This document shows, piece by piece, positions 11,001-26,000 of a stretch of 64,000 nt of DNA (positions within the stretch are counted from its first letter, which is position 1; every line of letters starts with the position of its first letter). The notes under the pieces were generated by a model that did no database searches, was not told where the DNA came from, and worked only from the letters and a program-made list of their open reading frames with translations. This DNA is from Siphonodentalium dalli (lineage: Eukaryota > Mollusca > Scaphopoda > Gadilida > Siphonodentaliidae). The position numbers were made by a program, and so were the translations under genes. The stretch covers positions 3,286,001 to 3,350,000 of the forward strand of contig CP136061.1 in the NCBI GenBank assembly GCA_032622095.1, in the 5' to 3' direction.

Positions 11001-14000
11001 ACTCAGTGCAACATCGTGCGTGTGGATGGCAAGGATATTTTCTGTGGTATAATCGGATAACAAAACAGTTGTTGCCCTTCTTCTCGGGAGACATTGAGAT
11101 TTGTCACCCGCTCGAGAACGGAATGTCTCCCTCGTAGCTTCGCTCCTCGGGAGACATTCCGTTCTCGAGCGGGTGACAAATCTCAATGTCTCCATCGACA
11201 ACGGGCGACAACTGTATATTGTTTATGATGCGCATCTCGGAATACCTCACATGTGCCCCATATGTATGTTTATATTCCCTGATAATCAGTCGCTTAGGAC
11301 ATGTGCACATTTACACATTCTTAATTCTAGTTCGAATACTGTTCTTGTCTCGTTCCAGACATCCAACTGCAAGTTCTTGGATGGCGAATAACAATCGAAC
11401 AACTGGGAGGTTATATAAAACATCTCTCATCGGGTACAAATTATTCTCAACAATTCAAGGTAACTGTCATATTATTCAAAGATTTCAATAGGTTTTCCTC
11501 CGTAAAAATAACAATTGTGGTATTCTGGCAATATCATTAAAGTAAACGCACAGTATGTATGCTTCTTGTGCCATTACACCAGTCCCTAATCATAGATGGC
11601 ATCATACAGGGTGTTATTGCTGACAAAATTACAAAGCATACAGATTAATTATGTCATGCAATTATCGAACATTAAGAAAATGAAAAGTCAATATCGACTT
11701 CTATGTGTATACAGCTCGACATTATGGTTATTCGCATTGTAAGAATATACATTGTTTCACTTGGGAGACCACTGAGCTTGTATTCACCAAATGGGTTTAT
11801 AAATCTTCCAGGTAGTTTATATAAGAAATGAACGGCGGTTTCAATGTGGTCATGGGATTTTGACCGCGAGAAAAATTCAGCAAACTGCATGAACCCCGAA
11901 GGGGTTCATGCGGAGTTTGGTGATTTTTTATCGCGGTCAAAACCCATGACCACGTTGAATCCGCCGTTTATTATTTATATTTATATACTTACGCTCTTTA
12001 AAACACTTCTCCAAATATGTCCGTTATTTCGTCAAAAACACTTTTTCAAATATCTCCGTTATTTCGTTTATAAAAATAATTTCCTATTTCTCTATTTCGC
12101 TCTATATTTCGCCCTATTTCGCTATTTCGTTGTATTTTCCTATTTCGATTTTTCGTACTATTTCGCTGTATTTTCATATTTCGCTTTTTGGTTTTATTTC
12201 ATATTTCGATAATTCGCTATATTTGACATATTATGGGATATGGGATTATATGATAACCAACATTATGATAGTCAATCGAACATCTCGTGCCACCCGTGCT
12301 CGCGATTAGATGCCACTAGCCATCCAATTGTGATCTTTCGAACCTCGATTACATATTGTTTGCTATCAAATCCTTGGCGTATTGGCTGACTAGATACTCA
12401 AGCAGTCGGTAATGTCCGACAATCCCCGGTGATTTTCGGGACCAATGTGTTCATAAACCTATGAACGACATTGGAAGTGACGTCACTTTACGTTCATAGG
12501 TTTATGAACGCATTGGATAAGGGGGCGTGTCTACCGTAACGCTATGGGGAAATCGGAAGAGATATTAGGGGTATGTAAATATATAAGAAATGAACGGCGG
12601 TTTCAATGTGGTCATGGGATTTTGAATGCGAGAAAAATTCAGCAAAGTGCATGAACCCTGAAGGGGTTCATGCGGAGTTTGCTGATTTTTTATCGAGGTC
12701 AAAACCCATGACCACGTTGAATCCGCCGTTTATTATTTATATTTATATACTTACGCTCTTTAAAACAATTCTCCAAATATGTCCGTTATTTCGTCAAAAA
12801 CACTTTTTCAAATATCTCCGTTATTTCTTTTATATAAAAATAATTTCCTATTATTATATTTCGCTCTATATTTCGCCCTATTTCGCTATTTCGCTGTACT
12901 TTCCTATTTCGATTTTTCGTGCCATTTCCCTATTTCGCTGTATTTTCATATTTCGCCTTTTCGTTGTATTTCATATTTCGATAATTCGCTATATTTGACA
13001 TATTATGGGATATGGGATTATATGATAACCAACACTCTGATAGTCAATCGAACATCTCGTGCCACCCGTGCTCGCGATTAGATGCCACTAGCCATCCAAT
13101 CGTGAACCTCGATTACATATTGTTTGCTATCAAATCTTTGGCGTATTGGCTGACTAGATACTAGAGCAGTCGGTAATGTCCGACAATCCCCGGTGTTTTC
13201 CGGGACCAATGTGTTCATAAACATATGAACGGCATTGAAAGTTACGTCACGTTACGTTCATAGGTTTATGAACGCATTGAATACGGGGGCGTGTCTATCG
13301 TAACGCTATGGGGAAATCGGAAGAGATATCAGGTGTATGTAAATATAACGGGATAATCCAATCAAGGGGTTGTATCAATCAGTTGGTGAATACGAGCCCC
13401 GGTATTCCTAGCTTATAGCGCTATTTGTCTTAGTATCTGAATAAATTACACACATGCGTTGTCAGTCTCTGAAAAGCCGACGAAATCCTATGCGTTGTAT
13501 TTATTAATTCAAGATTCAATATACTTTATTTGATTTTAGCTAAACATAATAATATTCGCAAATATAGTTTTACCAGTTTGTGCGTTTGAAAGCTGTGTTG
13601 CGTGGTAAACGTAACGTTCGTATAATCAAATGCATATGTTTCAGCTTCTGTTCGTTTGCGTGGTAAACCTAATGTTTGGATAACATAATATATATTTTGT
13701 CAGTTGCTGATTTTTTGCGTGGCAAACCTAATGTTTGGCAATATAATGATCTTTAGAACGACATTTAAGAATATAGCTTTTACACAATTTATTCAGTGTA
13801 GTAATTGTGTCGCACCACAACAGCTTAATATGAATGTTATTGAATGTTAATAGTTTAAATGAATGTCATATGTTTTTTTTAAATTTATTTTTGATACATA
13901 TGACATTGATAAGATTTGGAAATAATTCGAAATATGCCATCTTTTGGTGAAGTTCCCAACGTCCAGTTGTCCGTCGATAATTGTGTAGAAATACAACTGT

Positions 14001-17000
14001 TCATATTTTTATTTATGATTGATCATATTTACATAAAAATCGATAAATTTCATCGGGATTCAACTCTTTCTCCTTCGGTCATAGTAAAAACAATACCGTT
14101 ACAATAGTACGATTGCCATCAGTTAAATCAGTACCATTGGAACGGTAAAATTGACATCAATATAGTAAAATGTCCTTTCCATAACTGTTCGTTAATGTAG
14201 TATCCGGAATCGCGGATCCGATGTGGGTTCGGCTATGCGTTGCTGCTCTTTATTGTGACTTTATATCGCATCAAAACACAACTCACACACGTGAAAGAGT
14301 AATTGCATTAGCAGATCAAACGTGCAAAAATGTTGTAAATTATATAATATATACTAGCACTCTCAGGATAATATTGTAATGATATGTATCACTTCTGATC
14401 TATCAGAATATATAGACAGAGGTTTGACATATATAATAACATGTGTTTCTTAGAAACTGACACAAGGAGCAGTGAAACCATGCACAGCAGCCAAAAATAA
14501 TATCAAATCAAGGAAACTAAAAGGGTCAAGGATGATATGTACATGTGAGTGAACCAGTTAATATTTAGTTCTTATCTTGATACATCCAGATTGAATTGAC
14601 ATTGACACATTCCATTGTTGTTAATATTAATAACTGATGTCCACTGGATTCCACCCAAGTAAACTTTAAAGACATGAGTCATGCATTCCTTCGAAATATC
14701 GCATCCCATACATTATGTTACAAACAGTTAATGTGCACATTATCTGCACGGAATCAATGATTTAGTCGGACAAAAATACATTGTAATGTGATGTCAAAAG
14801 TACATACACACCTTTTCGTGTTCCATGTGCTAGTATTTTTTATGAGTCACCAATGTCGATTATATGACTTTTCTACGAGTGATTTCTGTATGATGTGTGC
14901 ATGTTTACTAACCAATATATTGTAATTGTTTTATTTATTATTATTTGAATTTATTTACTTATACTCGTATGGAAAAGGATTCATATATTTTAATACCAGA
15001 GCCAATAACAAGCAACTTCCACTGGACTCAACAAATAAACTGTTCAAGGGAAACGGGAATTACCTTCATATGAAATATCACTGCCCACACCTTCTGCTGA
15101 AATCATTCAATATGTGAGTGACTGCTTGGAATCTAATGATATCTTGGGTAGAACATCAGCGTGTTGCATAGATTACTTGGCTTATGGATCGCCATGCATA
15201 ATGATAAGGCTATTAGGCAATGTTGTTGATGAAATTTTAAAGATAATAATATTCAGTGAGTTCATTTTGCTTTTTGTAATCATTGCTAACACAAATGCAA
15301 ACCATTTTCTTCAGATGACCACACACGAGTCATCATCACAGACGATGAAGAACCTCGATTCGTGAATGCGTCATATATTAACGTAAGTTTTCTGTTCACG
15401 TTTAATGGATTAAATAAAAAAGTTTCGGTTCACGACACGACATACATCCACTGTCACATATGAATTATGTAAAGTGTGGTTGTGGACTAAATGCCATCAG
15501 TCCATGACATGTATACACAGTACACGTAACGTAAATTATACTGCGGTATGGTGCAACTGATTGTCAGTCCATGACATATATATACAGTACACGTAACGTA
15601 AATTATACCACGGTATGATGCAACTGATTGTCAGTCCATGACATGTATATACAGTACACGTAACATAAATTATACCGCGGAATTGTGCGACTGATTGTCA
15701 GTCCATGCCATGTATATACAGTGAACCTAACATAAATTAAAGCACGGTATGGTGGAACTGATTGTCGGTCCATGCCATGTATATACAGTACACGTAACGT
15801 AAATTATACTGCGGTATGGTGCAACCGATTGTCAGTCCATGACATGTAGATACAGTACACGTAAAGTAAATTATACCGTTGTATGCTGCAACTGATTGTC
15901 AGTCCATGACATGTATATACAGTACACGTAACGTACATTATACCGCGGTATGGTGCAACTGATTGTCGGAATTAACGACTATTGATAAGAAGCTCTCATA
16001 CTTCAGCAGACGCATCAGCAGAAAGGATTCAACTTTCCTAAATTACTGGAATACGATCGCCTCAAGTACCTTCGATAATTATAACAGATATATCAGACAG
16101 CCTTTATAACAACGAATTACGACAAATAAGATTCAAAGTACAATAATATATGTCAAAGATAAAACTCAGTTCTTGCGACCACAATGGCTGAGCCTATTTA
16201 TAAGTCAGAGTTCTTCCCGCTCGCTGTGCTGATTAGACTACAGTCATCACGTACATAATTGACGTGTTATCACATATTTTAATTAAAGAATTATTGTTCC
16301 TTTAAATGTATCTGCTTTATTTTGAAAAACTAAGCTGTCCATTTTCAATTGGACATCGACCATCTGTGCTGGTCGAATTAATTGTAAATTTCCCGATATA
16401 GTATAGAATGTTCGTGTAATGAACTACAGCTAATATAATTAAAATAGACTATGACTTTTACTATTTATTCATAACTCATTCATACAGTATATACAATTAT
16501 CTATACAATTATCTATACAGTGTAATATTATAACATTCAATTAACTATCAGCGACTGCATACCTGCCGTCCCCGTTGAACAGTAATATACATATATATGT
16601 AATAGTAATTCGATTTTATCTACGTTTTGTCTTGTTAACTATAAACATTGGTATATAAACGTTTGTTCCTATCAATATTAGTATAATTCGTTCGTCGTTC
16701 ACCGTTCATCGCTCAGTGATGTGATATATAAACTAAACACATGTGGAATATGACTGTGTGGATGAGGCTAGCAGAGTACCATGAGAAGTGATTATCCACT
16801 GGGTCGAACAACGAAGTGAATAAGGCATTCCAATGATACATTCCTGAGATTTCCAGAGATGGGGAGATTACAATGATGTATTATTTAACCTTTTCTCTTA
16901 TCGTACAATGTCAGTTATTGCCATACGAATACAATACTACGTACAACACATCTTTGCAATCAGGACAATGTATGTATGTACATTTGAGAGTCAGTTGATA

Positions 17001-20000
17001 AGAAGATAATTAAGATAATTTTGTAACATTGTTGGAATGCGTTTAGTTTGTCTTCCAGTGAATTCCACTTGCTTTGAAATTGTTCTTACATGTTTTCCTA
17101 GAAGTCACTGTTTGGTGTTCCAGATATGAGCATGCCATTTCGTCGCGTGTCATTTTGGGAACTTGGTATATTATATTATACTCAACTTATTTGTAAAAAA
17201 AATATTCAGCCATGGATATGACCTCACATATAACGGAAAATTAACCCTTTCTTTCTATACTAAATATTCACTGATTACTAGTTATCCCATAGGAAATGTT
17301 CAGATAATAAGTTCAACAAACAGGGTCGTTTGTTGAACTTATTATCTGAACATTTCCAAATAATGAACAGGATTCCTTCTGCACTTTCTATTGTCTGCTT
17401 ATATTGGTATAATTTGGTAACTGGTCGTGAAACTATTCATGAACAAGGAGATTTAAATGTAGAGTATATATCATTGAATTTCATGTTGTCCATAGTTTTA
17501 AATAGCGTATCTGTTTGACTATTATATTATTATTATATGTTATTATTTATTAGAATATTCCCATATATATATATATATCATACATCAAATGATTGTTAAC
17601 TATTGAATAGTATAACAACTTGAGTGCTTTACATGATAAGAAGTGCTTAATTTTATTCAGACTATAGTTTGTACTGGTGTTCGTACAATATATCATTTTC
17701 GTTAACAAAGTCTCTAAACTTCATTTTCACACAATTGTCGACTACGAGCTGGCCATGTTTTTAACATAATTCTGAAAAATGGTAAACTCCCATATAGAGG
17801 TTACCCTGAGTAAGTATACATATGAAGTTTGGTGACGAAATGGTGAGAGATGTCACATGTGAGGTAGGCAAATTCAATTGTTGACGCACGTACGCACGAA
17901 CGCATGCACATACGGAATGACGGAGTACTTTGCCAAGTTGAGCTGAATATGAACTGCCATGCATCTTGTTGATGATTTATTGTAATAATTAGTTTTATGT
18001 CATAATGGTTGCATGACATTGCACCCGTATTTCTTGGTGTACTCAATAATATGTTGAAATCTTCGGATGCGACTTAAACAAGACTAATGATAAAATTATG
18101 TTAAACTTTATGTCCATGCCATCTCCTAGTGGTTCGTTTTTTCGGACATAGTTGAATCGTGGTTGATCAATATAATATGTAAGCTATTTAAGTCTTACGT
18201 TGATAAGGACATCGAACAGAAACAACAGTAAACAGGGTTATACAATGGGGATGTTGTGTGTCAAATATTCGCCTCCTAACAGCATATAATAAGTGAATGG
18301 AACATGGTATGGCAGAGATGCGGTGTACATGTACTTCCCGGCGCGAGCGACATAAACTACACCACCAGTGTGCCCCAAGTGAGTGATGCAATTCATGTCA
18401 CTTCACACTGGGATGTACATCACGTCTTTGTGGCATCAAATTGGCGTTGTGAACTCCATGTCATGTTCCATTTACTAAATCAATACTGATAGGTGAGGCA
18501 CAATATTTGCCGATATCAACGGCAGTGCATGCCCTAACCATTACACTGTATTGAACAACATCCATTTTATCTTTACTTAAAACCTCTCCATCTTGTGATA
18601 ATAGCAAGTTGGTTTTCAATCACCCAGTGTGTATGTTAAACTGACACAGGTGGTGTAATCACAGCAAAAATACAGTTAATTCTTTATTTTCTTTCCTTTA
18701 GTTACAAAAACAAGACGAACGAGATATAATACGATGCGACAGTTATGTTGTGGGACATTCAATATTGGACAGGCAGTTACGAATTATAAAATACTTTATC
18801 GCGTGGTACACTAACATAACATCACGATGTTGTAAATTCAGAAGATTGGACGAACTCTAGTTTTGTAACTTAGAATAAAGCAACATACGATTTAGATATC
18901 GTATTTCGTTATAAGCACGAAGCACACACGTTCGGCTGACAATTTAAAGCGGCTACACACATGCATGCTTACTTCAAGGAGCTCATATCGCGTTAGCCTC
19001 AAAATAATTGAGGAGTTGTGAACCTAATTGTGTACACACATATGGATCTACAATTACTACTTAATTACCTCCACACATACCTATTAAATGAGTTACAATA
19101 TATCATACTGTTATCATGAATATTATTTATCACATACACATTATTTGTGATTATTCTTTCAGGGTTATGATGCTGAAAAGAGTCATATCGCAATGGCAGG
19201 TGAGTGGAATTTAGAAAATTTAATAAGATTTTTGCGATCGCATTTCATAGTGCATATTTCATCTTTTCCACCTCGCATATTTAAATATATGGGATGCCAC
19301 CCATGCCACCCAGCGTAATGTAGTTCATTGTGTGGTTTAGGGGATACACGTGTTGTCTGATGTTTTATGGGATACACTTGTCGCTAGATATGATTTAAGG
19401 GATAACAAGCTGCCTGTTGTGATGTATGGGATACACGTGTTGATATGATTTAGGGATAACATGCTGCCTGTGTGATTTATGGGATACACGTGTTGATATG
19501 ATTTAGGGGATAACATGCTGCCTGGTGTGATTTAGGGGATACACGTGTTGATATGATTTAGGGATAACATGCTGCCTGGTGTGATTTAGGGGATACACGT
19601 GTTGATATGATTTAGGGGATAACATGCTGTCTGGTGTGATTTAGGGGATACACGTGTTGATATGATGTAGGAGATAACATGCTTCCTGTGTGATTTATGG
19701 GATACACTTGTTGCTGATATGATTTATGGGATAACATGCTTATTATGTATTCAATAGCATATTACAGAAATGTGATCCGAATTGACACCAAATGGCTTAA
19801 CCCAATTTTCGACCCAGCAGGCTAATACACACTGAACAAATATTTGCAGTCACATTATGTTCATGGCACCGACACCATATACATCATCATGATCGTCATC
19901 AGTTTTGTGTTTGTGATCGTATTTGAGGCGATCATTGAGTTTTTTGCTAGGTTGACAACAATTCAAAAATCGAGTCACTATTGGACATTCTATACAGAAA

Positions 20001-23000
20001 CACCGCATATAACTGATAGTGTCACATCCATTTTAATATACAGAAAACATGATAGTTTTATGGTGTCTTATTGGACAGGACAACTCGGATCCGTGTCTAA
20101 AACAATCCTGGGTAGGCATTGCATGAATTAATCAAGTTTTATGAATTTTACTACAGATCCGTCCGAAGAACATTTAGAAGACATATGGTCAGTGGTGTGG
20201 AGTGCAGGCTGTCAAATTATTGTCATGCTCAATGGAACTAGTGCTCCAAGACAGGTTTGTCATATGTATATGTAGAGCTATGTGACATTTGTTATTTAAC
20301 TTATGTCATCTCCTATAATAATGATGGCACTAGCTCGTCGTTGCTGTATTATCTCCTATAATAGTGATGGAACTAGCTCGTCGTTGTTATATTATCTCCT
20401 ATAATAATGATGGCACTAGCTCGTCGTTCTTGTAGTATATCCTATAATAATGATGGCACTAGCTCGTCATTGTTGTAGTATCTCCTATAATAATGATGGC
20501 ACTAGCTCGTCATTGTTGTAGTTTCTCTTATAATAATGATGGCACTAGCTCGTCATTGTTGTAGTTTCTCCTATAATAGTGATGACAATAGCTCGTCGTT
20601 GTTGTAGTATCTCCTATGATAATGATGGCACTAGCTCGTCATTGTTGTAGTTTCTCCTATAATAGTGATGACAATAGCTCGTCGTTGTTGTGGTATCTCT
20701 TATAATAATGATGGCACTAGCTCGTGATTGTTGTAGTATATCCTATAATAATGATGGCACTAGTTCGTCGTTGTTGTAGTATCTCCTATAATAATGATGA
20801 CACTAGCTCGTCGTTGTTGTAGTATCCCCTATAATCATGATGGCACTAGCTCGTCGTTGTTGTAGTATCATGTCACGTTTCAGGGCACATATTTATTTAG
20901 CCTTATCGACCTACTATGAATATGATACCTCCATGAAAATATATTATTCCGTGCGTTGGCAAAATATATTGTATACCCATACCATGACAAAATGTTTCTA
21001 ATTCCCCAGTACGTACTAAAAAACTCATTTAAATCGTTTAAGTATGTGTCCTGTTTATAAAATCACGAAATTATGTTCTTTGTGAGTAAGATCTGGACAA
21101 ACCATAGTGTCCCATGCATATTCAAATCCACGTGTGCATCATATGCGATATTGTATTCATCCGGTAGATCTAAAATAAAATCAACTGCCATAGAGACGAT
21201 AGAGAATATGAGATACATGTATACTTTAATTAAACTTGATAGTTTGTGTTTGAATGTCGTTATCATGGTTGTGTCCGACCTAATGATACATGAACTGCCA
21301 TGGCCAATGTAATATATTTAAAACTCATACATATTTAGGTAGTGCGTTCCGTTTTGATCAAATCTGGTTCACGTATAAAATATGAACGTCTTCATTAATT
21401 AACAATCGAAGTAACAATATGTAAACAACACGTTTTGATTACTTTTAGAAGAGTATTGTATTTGTAATAAAATACGTCAACTGGAAAATGAGGAGTTGCC
21501 TGAGTTGTCCATGCCTAGATAGCAGTCGACCAAGCATCTAACATGTGTAAAGGCATATCGATATGGTATTGCTCAGTTTAATTTATTGACATGAGTTTAT
21601 TATCAAGTAGAGTTGTCGTTAAATTGACCTCAGATTCGGGATATTTCCATGTCGGGTTATCTGCCTGATCCAGAACATAGATGTCGCACCTTCATTGTTC
21701 CTCATGTTCGCTTATATTGGCTTATTATGTCAGACCGAGTGGCATGTTCCTACCAAAGAGCAGTTGTTGTTTTAGTTGGGCTTTGTGGTGGAAAGTGTTA
21801 TCCAGACCCTGATACTACCATTCAAGCCTCCGCAAACATGTGACAATTATAGAAACGTCTAATAGAAACGTCTAGTTTTTACATTCTTTGTTTTATTTCT
21901 TTATGCTCGTCCATGCCCATAAGTGTATTTGTTTCCATAGACAATACAGCTGCAGTGGGGTCCTTTCTCGGTGATATTAAATAACCCGCCACGTTGTCTT
22001 TCTTTCATTCATAAATCTCACGTGATGGTACGATCTAACAGTCAAACTAACGATAGCATCAATAAAACAAACAACACACACCAAATTGTATTACCCCTAA
22101 CCTATTGCTCATTATCTTGAAAAGTCATAAAATTGTAACAAATCTGTTTATAGAGCCTAGTGATACTGGTACCAACCTCGTTAATCCGCACTGCTGAACA
22201 TAATGCTCGCTCAGTTCCAATTTGTTTGCTCAACGCATTGCAAATGGTCTTATGTCAACACGTGATCGTATGTGTATATTCTTTCAGATATTTATTATCT
22301 CAATTTGTGGCAACAATAAATAAGCTGATTGACTCATTCAACGTTTTGGGGACACAGTTGAATTGTTCAATGTTACATACGTGACTACATGTTTATATAT
22401 ATTTTGCGTTACATAGTTTGGAAGAGAATTGCTATCTTCGTGGAACTTATACTGCTAATGTGACGATACGCTTTTACGAGGGTTTATTCGTTGGTCAGCT
22501 GACTCCGCGATCGGTGTTCAGTTGGTGAAAGTATGGGTATTGTTGAGTGCCCATGCTATGAGTGAATAGTACTTGTTCAATCTAATGTTAGCTCTCTTGG
22601 ATGTCGGAAGAGGTTTTAGTATATATCAGAACCATCTCATTTCGACAGACAATAGTTTGTAGTACACGTTCGTATAACACAATGCGTGTCATCATATTAG
22701 TTCATCGGATTACAGTCGGACAAAACGAATCCGAAGTGTTTAGTACCAATACCAAAAACATTTCTTTTGAATAATAATTACCGTTTCATAGTTTAATATA
22801 TATAAATATTGTTCGATATCCTGTAAGAATATAAAAAACGTCCATACGTTATCATGAATTATATATTTCATAGTACACGCTAGTTTCGCCTCGCCGTTAA
22901 GCGTAAAGCTTAACGGTCATAGTTGTTGTTTACATTACCCAATACACCATGATAAGCGAACCATTTTGAAATGATTTAGCCTGCTCAGATTAAGATATTA

Positions 23001-26000
23001 AGTATAGCCCAGATTCAAGTACCAAATCTCACTCAAATGTTACCTCTAAAAGCGCATGTCACGCTTACTGGGAAATGGTTCTTGCTATGGGAATGAATGT
23101 GTTTGAATGCACATTCAATAATATTCACATATGACAAGAAACAATGAATGCTGAAGCATTGCAACTTAGCAAGGCTTATATATATTCATATCAGTTTTAA
23201 ATTTCTATGATAAAAACGTAAGGTTACCTATTTAGTTGGTACACTAACGGTTAGCGCCTCTTTTACAGTGTGCGTGTCCTCGATATTGGCCCAGAAAGGA
23301 AAACGTACCGACAGCTTACGGGAAATCATTAGTGATTTTAAAATCTGAAGAGATTATATCACCGTTTGTGATGAGAGAACTGACAGTCTGGAGGGTGAGT
23401 TTACTATTCTACAGTCTGGATATTGAGTTTACTAGTGTACAATCTGGATGATGAGATTACTATAATTGTATACATATGTTATCGAAATGCATTTTTTTAT
23501 ATCCATATGTAAACTATATACTAGTATAGTCTGGTCGATAAAAGGTTTGACCTAGAAAAAATTTGGACTAAGTTGGTTTTTATCCCATTTTGAAGAGGAC
23601 TATTTCCTCTACAACATATCCAAAATGATCATTTTTCGACCTTGCGAAGTACGTTTTTCTACAATATCCCTCATCGGCGACACCAGAACGCATTAATCCT
23701 CCATCCGATTTATACCAGTTTGTGTAAAAGAGTATAGGGGCGAATAGAGTGACAAGGACAGAAAACAATGCAATCGCGGCGATGAAATGGCTGTCAAAAT
23801 GGCCGCAACTACAATCCATGCTACGATGAAAGCAACATATTGGATAACCCCCTATAAGCGAAAATACACATTTGTAATTTACAAGAATGTTGTTATAGAT
23901 CTTTAAAGGTACACATATAATTAAAACAGATCTATCTGAATGATTTATCGATCACTGCTACGCACGTTAACCCAATGATTTACGTTCGGGTTTTCTTATT
24001 AGAATACATCCAACAGTCGGACCAAAAACAGTTATTTTGGGCACGCAACACACGAAGTAATATTTCGTCACACAGTGCGAGGTAGTTTCCTTTTGGAATG
24101 ATGATTAATTATTGAACGTAAAGCAGAAACTGAAGAACCCACCCTATCTGTGTAAATACTAGTTATATTTCCAGAATTTTCAACACTCTCCGTGACAATA
24201 AACCATACACGTATGTCGTAATGCTGATTATACTGTCAAGAAACACTTATCTCTTCAACAGAATAGTACCCTATCTCACTAGATCGAAGAGACTGTACAT
24301 CGTACATTTGATTTAGTACTAATTTTCATGGTGCTCCCAAACCAGTTTCTTAGTAGACAATTATGTTCAAATTACTTCAATCGGCACTTTACAACATGAA
24401 TATGTACCCCGCAATACACACTATTAGTTGTCAGTATCTTGTTGTTTGAAATTATGTTACCATTGCCACCCGCATACTTGCGCTAAATATCAGGTCATCA
24501 GCGTTTACAGTTATTAGTTCTGCGTTTACCAATCACTCAATGTTGCTATTTAAGGTTTTGTATGCAGCAGATATGTGTAACATTAGGGAGAATGGGTAAA
24601 CGCGCCGATGCGGTTGCAGAAAAGGTCGTACGTTTCGCGTATATGTGGCCTTAGTGCATTTAAGCGCACATAATTTCCAGGTATAAAAACAGTCTCTGCC
24701 ATAGAGTATGTAGGCAAATTGGGTTATGTTGAGAATTTATTGAAGATAGTCTATTGTAATCCTTTGTATTTTGATAAATTGCGTTCATGGTATACCACCA
24801 TGTATTTGTGTGATAAAAATGAAATATTCGTGTTTAATCACTTGACCGGAGGCAACTGTGACTACTATTTTAAGACACGGACAATAGGATCTACACATTT
24901 TACCTAGTACCATATGAATAGCTCTCATACGGTTCTATAGCAGTGAATTTTGACAGACTGTGTGTTGTAGATTCAAAAATAAATGATTATCGGTCACATT
25001 CGTGAGACTGTTTTCATTACATATATTTCTGCTTCTAGAAAAGGTAACACAATGAGTACATCCCTATTAGATCACATCTAACTGTTTTAATACACATATA
25101 TTACACGATTCAAGATAAACAGTACAGGTAAAACTGCGTTATTCTTCTAGTTCTTGGCGCCCAAAAAGTTCACATTCAATCGTTGTATGAGACCTGGCTT
25201 TCGGTTGCTCTCTCGCGAGATACATTAGAGCGAATTCTTACATACTATTATTAATAGCTCCCCTTATACTCTGAAATCATTCTTCCTCGTATAATTCGAC
25301 GGCCTGTTCGTTCTTGTATAACCAGCTATTCAATTTTCCGCAAATTGTAAATTTCATTAGATTTTGTCCATTTTGGCGGCTATTTTGGACAGACATTCTA
25401 CCGATATGGTTTACGACTAAGGATTGTTTGTGTGGATTTTATTTTATTACTAATTTGGTATTTGTTGGCGCACCTACCATCGAAATTCAGGATTTTTCTA
25501 TACCAACTGCCATCACGGACGCCATCTTGTATTACAGAAAATGCTCAAAGCGGATTTTAGCGGATTTTGGATATGTTATAGAGGATATATTCCTCTTCAA
25601 AATGGAATAGAAACCAACTTAGTCCAAATTTGTTCTAGGTTGACCCTAAAATTTTAGTTTATCGACCAGACTAGTACGTTCCATAATGATGTTAACGCTA
25701 CACTTTGGAATACACTATAGTATGTAGACGGACAACCATGTGCGTTCATATAATGAATCAAACACCGAACTATGCGGTTTAGTTTTAATTTAGACACGCA
25801 CTGGATAATGTTCCGATATACTAGCATGCATCTTGCGACGTACGTTTTTAGATTTGTTGAAATGTATTGCATTGTACGAAGGAAACAACTGTATGAGGAG
25901 CAAGTGTGAAATTAGCCCATGTTAAGTGACACTTACTATCAGATTTTAACGTATTTCGCTATTGCCATCAAAAGTGACCCGAAACACGTCACAATTTCGC

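Noticed and set aside
11101-11491. Overlapping ORFs at 11.1-11.5 kb
   Set aside because: Part lies in the perfect palindrome and part overlaps the true PTP exon in other frames.
18690-18860. Candidate extra receptor exon after TTTCCTTTAG
   Set aside because: The frame is open for about 50 codons but does not match the PTP fold, and exons on both sides already join in phase without it.
23580-25610. ORFs ending FGYVVEEIVLFKMG and FGYVIEDIFLFKME
   Set aside because: They are the two inverted ends of the 2.1-kb TIR element read in opposite directions, not a gene pair.
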